Source: Candidatus Aenigmatarchaeota archaeon
GTDB taxonomy: Archaea; Aenigmatarchaeota; Aenigmatarchaeia; QMZP01
NCBI GenBank assembly: GCA_030673725.1
Contig: DAOVIL010000023.1
Location: forward strand, 1-7,282
Direction of reading: 5' to 3'
DNA: 7,282 nt
Shown: piece after piece, positions 1-5,267 of the stretch
Layout of the letters: each line of letters begins with the position of its first letter
Numbering within the stretch: position 1 is the first letter of the stretch
Made by a program: the position numbers and the translations under genes
Notes under the pieces: generated by a model
Seen by the model: the letters and a program-made list of their open reading frames with translations, nothing else
The model's database searches: none
Told to the model about the DNA's origin: nothing

Positions 1-886
1 AGCAGACCCGGGATTCCGGCTTCTGGTCTATCACATTAAGGCCCGCCAGTTCAGCCAGCTTCTCTGAGAATTCCACTATCTCAGGGTGCCTTGGCATGTT
101 CTCCTCTTTCAGCCTGTCCCTGCTGCTGCCCACACGCATGTAGGCCTTCACCTCGACGAACATGGGCTTTGCCTTCCTTATCAGGCTGGCATACCCCTCC
201 AGGTCAGTCATATTCATGTCCTTTACAGCGGTTATTCTCAGGACTGTCCTGGTCCTGAGTGTGGGGAGGAGTTCCAGGGTCCTGGTGAAGCGCTCCCAGA
301 AGTCCAGAAGTGATGGGTTATCCATCTTCCTGTACAGCTCCTTGTTGGGGGCATCCAGGGAGACGTAAAGCTGCGTCGGCAATGGGCTGAGCTTCTCGAG
401 CGCCTCAGGGAACTGGCCGTTCGTGACCAGGAATGAGCATATACCCCTCTTCTTCAGCTCAGCCAGCAGTCCGCTGAGGTCGGGGAAGATTGTGGGCTCT
501 CCTGACAGGGATATGGCAAAGGTCTTTGGGTCCTGGGCCTCCTTCAGCTTCTCCTTATTGACTTTCTCGTTGCCTGGATAGCCGTTCAGGAGATGCCTCT
601 GCATCTCTATGCATCTGTCCACTATCTCCTTCGGGTCGTCCGCCTTGTCGAGCCTGACGCCTGTGAAGACCGAAAGATCTCGCCAACAAAATTCACAAGA
701 ATTGCAACAAATCAAGCAGGGCGTCATCTGGCAGCATCGGTGGCACGGTATGCCGTAGAACTGCTCCTTGTAGCACACGCCTTCGTCTACAAGAGACTTC
801 CTGGTCCAGTGGCATATCTTGACTGCAGAGTGCTTGCCTACCATCCTGTACTGCTGCTTCTTGGCTGTCTCGCTTTCCGGCATCAT
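1..886 (-). CDS. taw1: tRNA 4-demethylwyosine synthase (Taw1/TYW1), radical SAM, 3' end cut by window edge
   Basis: Radical SAM enzyme that condenses pyruvate with N1-methylguanosine-37 of tRNA-Phe to form 4-demethylwyosine, the tricyclic base of archaeal wyosine derivatives. I translated it by hand: 295 residues are visible, against about 310 in Methanocaldococcus TYW1, so only the last 15-20 are missing. The SAM-cluster motif CX3CX2C is C60/C64/C67, followed by WRD. C25, C38 and C51 match the spacing of the family's second 4Fe-4S cluster. Other family blocks are ISLSGEP, FLVTNGQFPE, PTQLYVSLDAP, RTVLRITAVK and FVEVKAYMRVG. Four extra cysteines (48, 52, 57, 61) crowd the cluster region. The start is the first of two tandem ATGs (886 and 883); an in-frame TAA at 911-913 rules out a longer form. 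It lies 16 nt behind trm56 with no clear Shine-Dalgarno, so it is probably the last gene of a tRNA-modification operon. Identification is firm; function is inferred from the family. Confidence 0.95.
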   Translation of the reverse strand, partial: MMPESETAKKQQYRMVGKHSAVKICHWTRKSLVDEGVCYKEQFYGIPCHRCCQMTPCLICCNSCEFCWRDLSVFTGVRLDKADDPKEIVDRCIEMQRHLLNGYPGNEKVNKEKLKEAQDPKTFAISLSGEPTIFPDLSGLLAELKKRGICSFLVTNGQFPEALEKLSPLPTQLYVSLDAPNKELYRKMDNPSLLDFWERFTRTLELLPTLRTRTVLRITAVKDMNMTDLEGYASLIRKAKPMFVEVKAYMRVGSSRDRLKEENMPRHPEIVEFSEKLAELAGLNVIDQKPESRVC

Positions 887-902
887 AGTAAAGAGAACGC
901 AA

Positions 903-1409
903 TCAGGCTTTTATTACTTTTTTGCCGCACTCCTGGGGCACGACCTTCAGCTTGCCCTTGAATTTTGGGAACTTCCCCTTGAAGTAGCGGTCAAGGATGA
1001 GCGCTAGGGATGCGACCTCTGAATGGGGCTGTGTGGTGACAGAGAGGTTCCAGTCCATCTGCTTGTAGACGTCTATCGGGACCTTCTCGCCCCCTATCAC
1101 CACAAGCAGGTCCTTGGCTTTCCTTACCTTTGCCATCGCCTTCTCGTAGGGGATTCCGTAGACTGTCAGGTGGACAGTCTTTCCTTTCCACTTATTGAGC
1201 ACAGGCTGCCACTTCTTCTCGTGCTTTATCCTGAACCTGCCGCCCCAGTTCTTGGCGACCTTCCTGACAGAATCCTCCATCGCCTCGTCTTTCTCGCCTG
1301 TGTATATGAGCCCCTCAGCTCCCAAGGCCCTGGCTACAAGGGCGCAGTGAGTAGAGATGCGCTTGTCCCTTCTTATCCTGTGGCTTAGCCTAAGAATCCA
1401 GACAGACAT
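903..1409 (-). CDS. trm56: tRNA (cytidine(56)-2'-O)-methyltransferase, aTrm56
   Basis: SPOUT-class enzyme that uses SAM to methylate the ribose of C56 in the T-loop of archaeal tRNAs. Here 168 residues, close to the usual 170-200. The N-terminus carries the family signature LRLSHR (6-11) and RDKR (14-17). The trefoil-knot SAM site is represented by LLVVIGGEKVP (101-111) and QPHSEVASLALILDR (127-141). The start is sound because homologs also begin a few residues before the LRLxHR motif. The region just upstream lacks a Shine-Dalgarno, and a weak TATA-like element about 27 nt away suggests a leaderless or near-leaderless message. It is followed after 16 nt by taw1, another tRNA-modification gene, so the two are probably co-transcribed. 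No missing motif or frameshift is visible. Confidence 0.95.
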   Translation of the reverse strand: MSVWILRLSHRIRRDKRISTHCALVARALGAEGLIYTGEKDEAMEDSVRKVAKNWGGRFRIKHEKKWQPVLNKWKGKTVHLTVYGIPYEKAMAKVRKAKDLLVVIGGEKVPIDVYKQMDWNLSVTTQPHSEVASLALILDRYFKGKFPKFKGKLKVVPQECGKKVIKA

Positions 1410-1430
1410 GATATATCTTTCGTTTAGAGG

Positions 1431-1441
1431 CTCATATTCTT
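1431..1441 (-). promoter_or_regulatory. weak TATA-like element upstream of trm56
   Basis: On the minus strand this reads AAGAATATGAG. Its centre is about 27 nt before the trm56 ATG, the distance expected for an archaeal TATA box serving a leaderless transcript. The match to the consensus is poor, and a second AT-rich stretch (GATATATC, 1410-1417) is too close to the ATG to be the box. trm56 could also be read from the upstream Mth938 gene, since the gap is only 84 nt. No convincing terminator lies in that gap. Confidence 0.3.
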
Positions 1442-1493
1442 TTGGTACGGTAGGTTTTCTGCAGAAGCGGAAGCTCTCGTAAGAAAAGCTAGC

Positions 1494-1835
1494 TCAGCAA
1501 GTTGTATGAATAACAGCGACGGCCTTCTTCTTCTGGGCAACCAGGCCGTTGAATATCTGTATGGCCTTTGGGGAAATCTCCTGGAATATCTCGACCTTGG
1601 CCTGGTAAGCAAGCTCCTCTGCCTTGGGAAGGAGCTTCACGACGCCCTGCTGACCTGTCCCTATCACTATGGCCTGGGGCTTCCTCCTCAGGAGGAGTGC
1701 CATCTCCTCCAGCCCAACTTCGTGTGATTTGGTCCTGTAGTCAATCTTCCCGTCCCACCAGACAGTCATGTCAGAGTAATATATCTTACCGTCAATCGAT
1801 ATCTCCCCGAAGCTGGTTGATTCTATCTTGACCAT
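1494..1835 (-). CDS. Mth938-like domain protein (DUF498 family)
   Basis: Small 113-residue protein matching the Mth938/DUF498 family, whose eukaryotic relatives include AAMDC and NDUFAF3. Supporting features in order: an N-terminal beta region with F-G-x-I-x-I-D-G-K-x-Y, the block IVIGTGQQGVVKLLPKAEEL in the middle, and a C-terminal helix ending AVAVIHTTC, matching the family's typical closing H-x-T-C. Length is normal for the family and the protein is complete. There is no signal peptide or membrane segment, so it is cytoplasmic. The biochemical role is unknown even for characterised structures. It is the first gene of the minus-strand block, divergent from the pilin-like gene, with its promoter in the 62-nt gap between them. 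It may head a transcript that continues into trm56 and taw1. Family call confident; function unassigned. Confidence 0.85.
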   Translation of the reverse strand: MVKIESTSFGEISIDGKIYYSDMTVWWDGKIDYRTKSHEVGLEEMALLLRRKPQAIVIGTGQQGVVKLLPKAEELAYQAKVEIFQEISPKAIQIFNGLVAQKKKAVAVIHTTC

Positions 1836-1856
1836 AACTAGATTTTGTCCTGCTGG

Positions 1857-1864
1857 AATAAATA
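1857..1864 (-). promoter_or_regulatory. candidate TATA box for the Mth938-like gene
   Basis: Minus-strand TATTTATT centred about 25 nt before the ATG at 1835, the spacing expected for a leaderless archaeal transcript. No good Shine-Dalgarno precedes the ATG (an AGGA sits 12 nt away), which fits leaderless initiation. The palindromic TTATAA just upstream (1869-1874) is an alternative that would give a leader of about 10 nt. Confidence 0.4.
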
Positions 1865-1867
1865 CGG

Positions 1868-1875
1868 TTTATAAG
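1868..1875 (+). promoter_or_regulatory. TATA box of the prepilin-like gene, palindromic and possibly bidirectional
   Basis: TTTATAAG centred about 26-27 nt before the ATG at 1898, so transcription should begin at or next to the start codon. The sequence between box and ATG contains no Shine-Dalgarno, which supports a leaderless mRNA. Its core TTATAA is palindromic and lies in the 62-nt gap between divergent genes, so it might also serve the Mth938-like gene. Confidence 0.55.
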
Positions 1876-1897
1876 AGGGCTCGTACCATAATAAAGT

Positions 1898-2191
1898 ATG
1901 AAGGGAATGTCATTGACGATGCAAATCGTTATTGTGGTGATAATACTGCTGGTGGCTGCAATGGTCGTGCTGTCCGTTTTCGGGGTCCAGATGGAGGGCA
2001 TATCCAAGACCGTAGGGGAATGGATAAGCGGAGTACCTAGTTCACCTGGGGCTGTGGATTGTCCCAGTAAGGCAACTAAGGATGCATGCTCGGTTCTTTA
2101 CTGCAGGAAGTGCTGCACGGCTGGAACCACAACATTCGCGAAGTGCACAGGCGCAGCGTCCCCATGTCCATCACCCACAGTGAATTGCTGA
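1898..2191 (+). CDS. small type IV prepilin-like protein with Cys-rich C-terminal domain
   Basis: 97-residue protein that I cannot name. It starts M-K-G-M-S-L-T-M-Q, followed by an uninterrupted hydrophobic stretch to about residue 29. That arrangement resembles an archaeal class III (prepilin/archaellin) signal, with possible cleavage after K2-G3 by an archaeal prepilin peptidase and the hydrophobic helix kept as an assembly helix. A simple N-terminal membrane anchor is the alternative. Residues 30-52 form a short linker. Residues 55-97 hold eight cysteines (55, 64, 69, 72, 73, 83, 90, 97) among small and polar residues, as in compact disulfide-bonded extracellular domains. The even number and the final Cys at the C-terminus favour four disulfides. 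No pilus ATPase or platform gene is in the window, so it stands alone here. It has its own promoter and probably a leaderless mRNA. The start at 1898 is favoured by TATA spacing; the internal ATG at codon 4 would lose the K-G motif. Confidence 0.7.
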   Translation: MKGMSLTMQIVIVVIILLVAAMVVLSVFGVQMEGISKTVGEWISGVPSSPGAVDCPSKATKDACSVLYCRKCCTAGTTTFAKCTGAASPCPSPTVNC

Positions 2192-2236
2192 TTGGGTTCA
2201 CATCAGGTGCAAATAAAAGCGTTCTCAGACAATATA

Positions 2237-2244
2237 CTATATAG
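2237..2244 (+). promoter_or_regulatory. TATA box of the scpA-scpB-lysS operon
   Basis: CTATATAG in the 123-nt gap between the prepilin-like gene and scpA. Expected transcription start is near 2265-2270, giving a leader of roughly 45-50 nt. A GGAG at 2297-2300 lies 14 nt before the scpA ATG, rather far for a Shine-Dalgarno. A T-run at 2253-2257 may end the upstream gene's transcript. Nothing else convincing is in the gap. Confidence 0.5.
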
Positions 2245-2314
2245 CCGAAGGCGTTTTTCCGTGCACGCTTTTGGTTAAAGGAACGGAGAGAAACAAGGAG
2301 CAGAAAAGAGTGCT

Positions 2315-3013
2315 ATGGACGAAAAGGAACTGATGGGGATGATAACATCTGGGTACTCCTGGGAGCAGATACTCAACCAAGTAATAGCATGGGAGGGTAT
2401 GGATCCCTGGGACCTGGACCTGAAGAAGCTCTCAGAGACCTTCATGAAGTACCTGTCCAGAATGGACGAGCTTGATTTCGCGATACCGGCCAAATACATC
2501 ATAATAGCGGCTGTCCTGCTCAGGATGAAGTCAGACCACCTGCACTTCCTGGAGATACTGGATGGCCAGGAGACGCCTGAGATAGCGGACTTCGACCCCC
2601 TTGACATGGACCTGGAAGATAATGGGAACGGGCACAAGTTCGAGGTCAACCCGATAACATCGCCGCCTAAGAGGTTCGCCAGGAGAAGGGTGATGATTGA
2701 TGACCTGGTGCTGGCCCTCAGAAGGGTGATGAAGACCCAGGAGAAGAGGGTCACAAGGCATAAAAGGCTGGCTGACAAAATAAAGATAAACCAGGAAGAT
2801 GTAAACAAGAGGATAACAGGGCTGTACCAGAGGATTAGTGCCCTCCTGAAGGGCATGAAGGATGAGGAAGTGGAGTTCTCCAAGATCGTTCCCAAGTGGA
2901 ACAGGGAGAACATAGTGAAGACCTTCAGCCCGTTAATGTACCTGGAAAACCAGAAGAAAGTGGAATGCAGGCAGGAAGAGATGTTCAAGGAGATATTCAT
3001 CAAGAGGAAATGA
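2315..3013 (+). CDS. scpA: segregation and condensation protein A (ScpA, kleisin)
   Basis: Kleisin subunit that bridges the heads of SMC dimers in the prokaryotic condensin-like complex, acting in chromosome compaction and segregation. The 232 residues include the typical N-terminal SMC-neck-binding region: SWEQIL (15-20), DPWDLDL (30-36), a helix through LDFAIPAKYIIIAAVLLRMKSDHL (53-76). A charged linker follows. The C-terminal winged-helix block (about 186-232) includes TFSPLMYLENQKKV, normally the SMC-cap contact. Length is within the 220-270 range of the family. The ATG is the first possible start after an in-frame TAA at 2276-2278, so the N-terminus is secure. It heads an operon with scpB only 2 nt downstream. 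smc itself is not in this window. No sign of damage. Confidence 0.93.
   Translation: MDEKELMGMITSGYSWEQILNQVIAWEGMDPWDLDLKKLSETFMKYLSRMDELDFAIPAKYIIIAAVLLRMKSDHLHFLEILDGQETPEIADFDPLDMDLEDNGNGHKFEVNPITSPPKRFARRRVMIDDLVLALRRVMKTQEKRVTRHKRLADKIKINQEDVNKRITGLYQRISALLKGMKDEEVEFSKIVPKWNRENIVKTFSPLMYLENQKKVECRQEEMFKEIFIKRK
3004..3007 (+). promoter_or_regulatory. Shine-Dalgarno that decides the scpB start
   Basis: GAGG sits exactly 8 nt before the ATG at 3016 but only 2 nt before the in-frame ATG at 3010, which overlaps the scpA stop as ATGA. The same GAGG-to-ATG distance of 8 nt precedes the B3/4 gene on the other strand, so 3016 is the better start. Confidence 0.55.
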
Positions 3014-3015
3014 TT

Positions 3016-3597
3016 ATGGAGAAGAAACAGCTTGTGGAAGCGGCGCTCTTCATGACGCCCAGGCCCCTTAAGGAGGAGGACCTGTCCAGGATAACCAGGA
3101 TAGGCTCGCTAGGGACGATAAGGGAACTGCTGGCAGAGCTTGAGAAGGAATACGCAGAGAGGGGCATAAGGGTCATGAAGACAGGAGAAGGCTGGGAGAT
3201 GCAGGTAGCGCCACAGCTGCTTCCAAGCGTCGCCAGGCTTGCCCCGTATTCCAACCTGTCAGAGGGCTGCAAGAGGACATTGGCGCTTGTTGTGTACAAT
3301 GAGCCCATGCCCCAGGCTGACCTGATAAAGGTACAGGGCAACAAGGCGTATGCCTATGTGAAGAAGCTTGCCAAGATGGGGCTGATAAGGGCAGAAAAGG
3401 TCGGGAGGACCAAGAATCTGCACCTCACATCAGAATTCGAGGCTTATTTTGGGGAACAGAAGGATAATATCAAGCAGCAGCTGGAGGAGCAGTATGCCAA
3501 GAAGAAAGCAAGGGACGACAAAAGGGAAGCCAAAAGAAGGGCAAAAGAGCAAGCAGCGGACGGGACCCCAGTCACAGCCCCAGATGTTCTGGGCTGA
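3016..3597 (+). CDS. scpB: segregation and condensation protein B (ScpB)
   Basis: Winged-helix subunit that binds the central part of ScpA and completes the SMC-ScpA-ScpB complex. With the start at 3016 it has 193 residues. The first winged helix spans about 1-75, starting KQLVEAALFMTPRPL. The second, about 80-145, contains LSEGCKRTLALVVYNEPMPQADL and ends in a wing with KMGLIRAEKVGRTKNLHLT. The tail (about 147-193) is very rich in Lys, Arg, Glu and Gln, probably a charged helix or disordered segment, and shorter or absent in many relatives. It lies 2 nt after scpA, and its last 14 nt overlap lysS in another frame. That overlap leaves the C-terminal sequence constrained by two proteins. An alternative start at 3010 adds two residues (M-I). 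The match to ScpB is clear in pattern but divergent from bacterial sequences. Confidence 0.88.
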   Translation: MEKKQLVEAALFMTPRPLKEEDLSRITRIGSLGTIRELLAELEKEYAERGIRVMKTGEGWEMQVAPQLLPSVARLAPYSNLSEGCKRTLALVVYNEPMPQADLIKVQGNKAYAYVKKLAKMGLIRAEKVGRTKNLHLTSEFEAYFGEQKDNIKQQLEEQYAKKKARDDKREAKRRAKEQAADGTPVTAPDVLG

Positions 3598-5143
3598 CCA
3601 GATAGCCAGGAGAGTTATTGCTGAGAAGGGAGACAAGGAGCTCTACACCTGTGCAGCAGGCATAACGCCGTCTGGCACCATACACATAGGCAACTTCAGG
3701 GAGATAATAACAGTCGAGCTCTTTGCCAGGGCCATGAGGAGCCTTGGCAAGAAAGTCAGGTTCATTTATTCCTGGGACGACTATGACAGGCTGAGGAAGG
3801 TGCCGGTCAATGTGCCTGAGGCCGAGAAGTTCCAGAAATACCTGCTCAGGCCCATAGTGCTCACCCCTGACCCCTGGAAGTGCCACAAGTCCTGGGCAGA
3901 GCACTTCGAGAAGGAGGTTGAGAGCGTGCTGCCTATTGTCGGCATAAAGCCGGAGTTCATCAGGCAGAACGAGATGTACAGGGGCTGCAAGTATGCGGAG
4001 CAGATAAAGCAGGCCCTGGCCAAAAGGGACGTGATAGTCAGGATCCTCAACAAGTACAGGAAGGAGCCGCTGGCAGAGAACTGGTGGCCCTTAAGAGTGT
4101 ACTGCGAGAAGTGCGGGTATGAGTCCACCACAGTGATAGGGTGGGACGGAGAGTACACAGTGACATACTCCTGCGGGTGCGGGCACCAGGCATCCCTGGA
4201 CTTCAGGAAGACCGGCAACGCCAAGCTGCCCTGGAGGGTGGACTGGCCCATGAGGTGGGATTACGAGAAGGTGGATTTCGAGCCTGCCGGAAAGGAGCAC
4301 TCGACCCCTGGCGGTTCCAGGACAGTCGGCGTGGAGATACAAAAGGCTGTTTATGGCACAGAGCCGCCTGTCTACCAGATGTATGACTACATAATACTGG
4401 GGGTGGGCGGCAAGATGTCCAGCTCTGCAGGGATAGTCGTAACCATAAAGGACACTGTGGACATATACCTGCCGGAGATTGTGAGGTTCCTGTTCACGGG
4501 CACAAAGCCGATAAAGGAGTTCGCGATAATGTTCGATGAGGCTGTATTCAAGGTGTATGAGGACTTCTACACTGTGGAGAGGGCCTATTACGGGAAGGAG
4601 AAGGTAGAGGGCAAGAAGCTGGCGCAGATGAAGAGGATATACGAGCTGTCTGCTGTAGACAAGCCAGCCAAGGGCATGCCCATACAGCCAAACTTCAAGC
4701 ACTGCGTGGAGCTCATAAACATATACGGCGACGCTGGAAAGGCGCTTGATGCTGTCAAGGCGAAAGAGAATATCTCAGGCAGCGGCCTGGAGAGGTACAG
4801 GGCGATACTCGAGAGGGCGAAGAACTGGGTTGAGAGACATGCCACAGACAGGTACAAGTTCAAGGTGCAGGACAAGGTGCCTGATTCTGTCAAACCCCGG
4901 CTGTCAGGCGCACAGAAGAAGGCGCTTGCAGCGCTCCTGAAAGACCTGGAGGATAAGAACTGGGAGGAAGAGGACCTGTTCAACAGGTTCTACAAGATAG
5001 CCGAAGACGCGGGCATCAGCGGCAAGGAGTTTTTCCAGGCTGTTTATTTAGCCCTTATATCGAAGACAGCAGGCCCAAGGCTTGCGCCTTTCATACTGGC
5101 GATAGGCCAGAGAAGGGTTGCGAAGATATTAAAGTCAATCTAG
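3584..5143 (+). CDS. lysS: lysyl-tRNA synthetase, class I (LysRS-I)
   Basis: Cytoplasmic enzyme that charges tRNA-Lys with lysine using ATP. This is the class I form typical of archaea and some bacteria, unrelated to the class II LysRS of most bacteria. It has 519 residues, close to the usual 510-540. The Rossmann-fold signatures are HIGN (34-37, the HIGH motif) and KMSSS (277-281, the KMSKS loop). A probable zinc-binding insert carries C174, C177, C197, C199 and H201. The C-terminal third (about 290-519) is helical and fits the anticodon-binding domain. I start at the ATG giving M-F-W-A-D-Q-I, the conserved N-terminus of this family. The frame is open upstream to 3449, but that part overlaps scpB and reads as low-complexity S/R/K/Q. 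No clear Shine-Dalgarno precedes the start, so initiation probably depends on translation of scpB, which overlaps by 14 nt. Confidence 0.97.
   Translation: MFWADQIARRVIAEKGDKELYTCAAGITPSGTIHIGNFREIITVELFARAMRSLGKKVRFIYSWDDYDRLRKVPVNVPEAEKFQKYLLRPIVLTPDPWKCHKSWAEHFEKEVESVLPIVGIKPEFIRQNEMYRGCKYAEQIKQALAKRDVIVRILNKYRKEPLAENWWPLRVYCEKCGYESTTVIGWDGEYTVTYSCGCGHQASLDFRKTGNAKLPWRVDWPMRWDYEKVDFEPAGKEHSTPGGSRTVGVEIQKAVYGTEPPVYQMYDYIILGVGGKMSSSAGIVVTIKDTVDIYLPEIVRFLFTGTKPIKEFAIMFDEAVFKVYEDFYTVERAYYGKEKVEGKKLAQMKRIYELSAVDKPAKGMPIQPNFKHCVELINIYGDAGKALDAVKAKENISGSGLERYRAILERAKNWVERHATDRYKFKVQDKVPDSVKPRLSGAQKKALAALLKDLEDKNWEEEDLFNRFYKIAEDAGISGKEFFQAVYLALISKTAGPRLAPFILAIGQRRVAKILKSI
5126..5133 (+). promoter_or_regulatory. 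possible TATA box for the tRNA-Pro gene
   Basis: ATATTAAA inside the last codons of lysS, centred about 32 nt before the first base of the tRNA. It would place the transcript start roughly 6-8 nt before the mature 5' end, leaving a short leader for RNase P. The match is only moderate. Read-through from lysS, whose stop is 18 nt before the tRNA, is an alternative. Confidence 0.3.
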
Positions 5144-5161
5144 CTTATTTCTATTATTGAC

Positions 5162-5235
5162 GGGACCATGGTGTAGTTTGGTTAGCATCGCGCCTCGGGG
5201 AGGCGTGGACCTGAGTTCAAATCTCAGTGGTCCCA
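5162..5235 (+). tRNA. tRNA-Pro, anticodon GGG
   Basis: A complete 74-nt cloverleaf folds by eye. The acceptor stem GGGACCA/TGGTCCC has seven pairs with discriminator A73. The D-arm is 5171-5188 with GG at 5180-5181. The anticodon stem is GCGCC/GGCGT (one G-T pair at the top). The T-arm is CTGAG-TTCAAAT-CTCAG with the invariant TTC. The variable loop has four bases (5207-5210). The anticodon loop reads TCGGGGA, so the anticodon is GGG (5197-5199), reading CCC and CCU proline codons. Odd point: position 33 is C (5196), where nearly all elongator tRNAs have U. CCA is not encoded, so the end is added by CCA-adding enzyme. No intron is apparent, because arm lengths are normal. The amino acid assignment rests on the anticodon alone. 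Confidence 0.93.
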
Positions 5236-5248
5236 TCCTCTTTTATTT
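5236..5248 (+). promoter_or_regulatory. T-rich spacer: possible tRNA terminator and TATA box for the PycTM-like gene
   Basis: TCCTCTTTTATTT directly after the tRNA. The pyrimidine run may release the tRNA transcript. TTTTATTT (5241-5248) is centred about 23-24 nt before the ATG at 5268, near the distance for a leaderless archaeal message, and no clear Shine-Dalgarno stands before that ATG. Whether one element does both jobs, or the gene is instead released from a tRNA-mRNA co-transcript, cannot be told from sequence. Confidence 0.35.
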
Positions 5249-5267
5249 GGCTGGGACAAATATAATC

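Noticed and set aside
593..961. Plus-strand open frame opposite taw1 and trm56
   Set aside because: It spans the junction of two well-supported minus-strand genes and shows no family features.
1410..1417. GATATATC as the trm56 TATA box
   Set aside because: It abuts the ATG, so transcription from it would begin inside the gene.
2244..2257. GCC-GAA-GGC hairpin followed by T-run as a terminator
   Set aside because: Only three pairs; a T-run alone may stop archaeal polymerase, but the hairpin is too weak to call.
2215..2272. Inverted repeat AAAAGCGT / ACGCTTTT around the scpA TATA box
   Set aside because: Eight bases with a 42-nt spacer could arise by chance; no operator or riboswitch form is recognisable.
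2275..3003. Long minus-strand open frame (242 codons) opposite scpA
   Set aside because: Ser/Ile/Phe-rich product mirrors the codon pattern of scpA, with no recognisable domain; scpA itself has clear motifs.
2896..3015. Longer ScpB starting inside scpA
   Set aside because: The added residues match no ScpB sequence and are scpA read out of frame; GAGG spacing supports 3016.
3449..3583. N-terminal extension of LysRS
   Set aside because: It overlaps scpB in another frame, is low-complexity, and lies before the conserved M-F-W-A-D-Q-I start of the family.
4091..4702. Minus-strand open frame (203 codons) opposite lysS
   Set aside because: Leu/His/Arg-rich shadow product inside a gene with intact class I motifs.
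5157..5267. N-terminal extension of the PycTM-like protein
   Set aside because: It would be read straight through the tRNA-Pro gene; the family match begins after 5268, where a suitable TATA spacing is also found.
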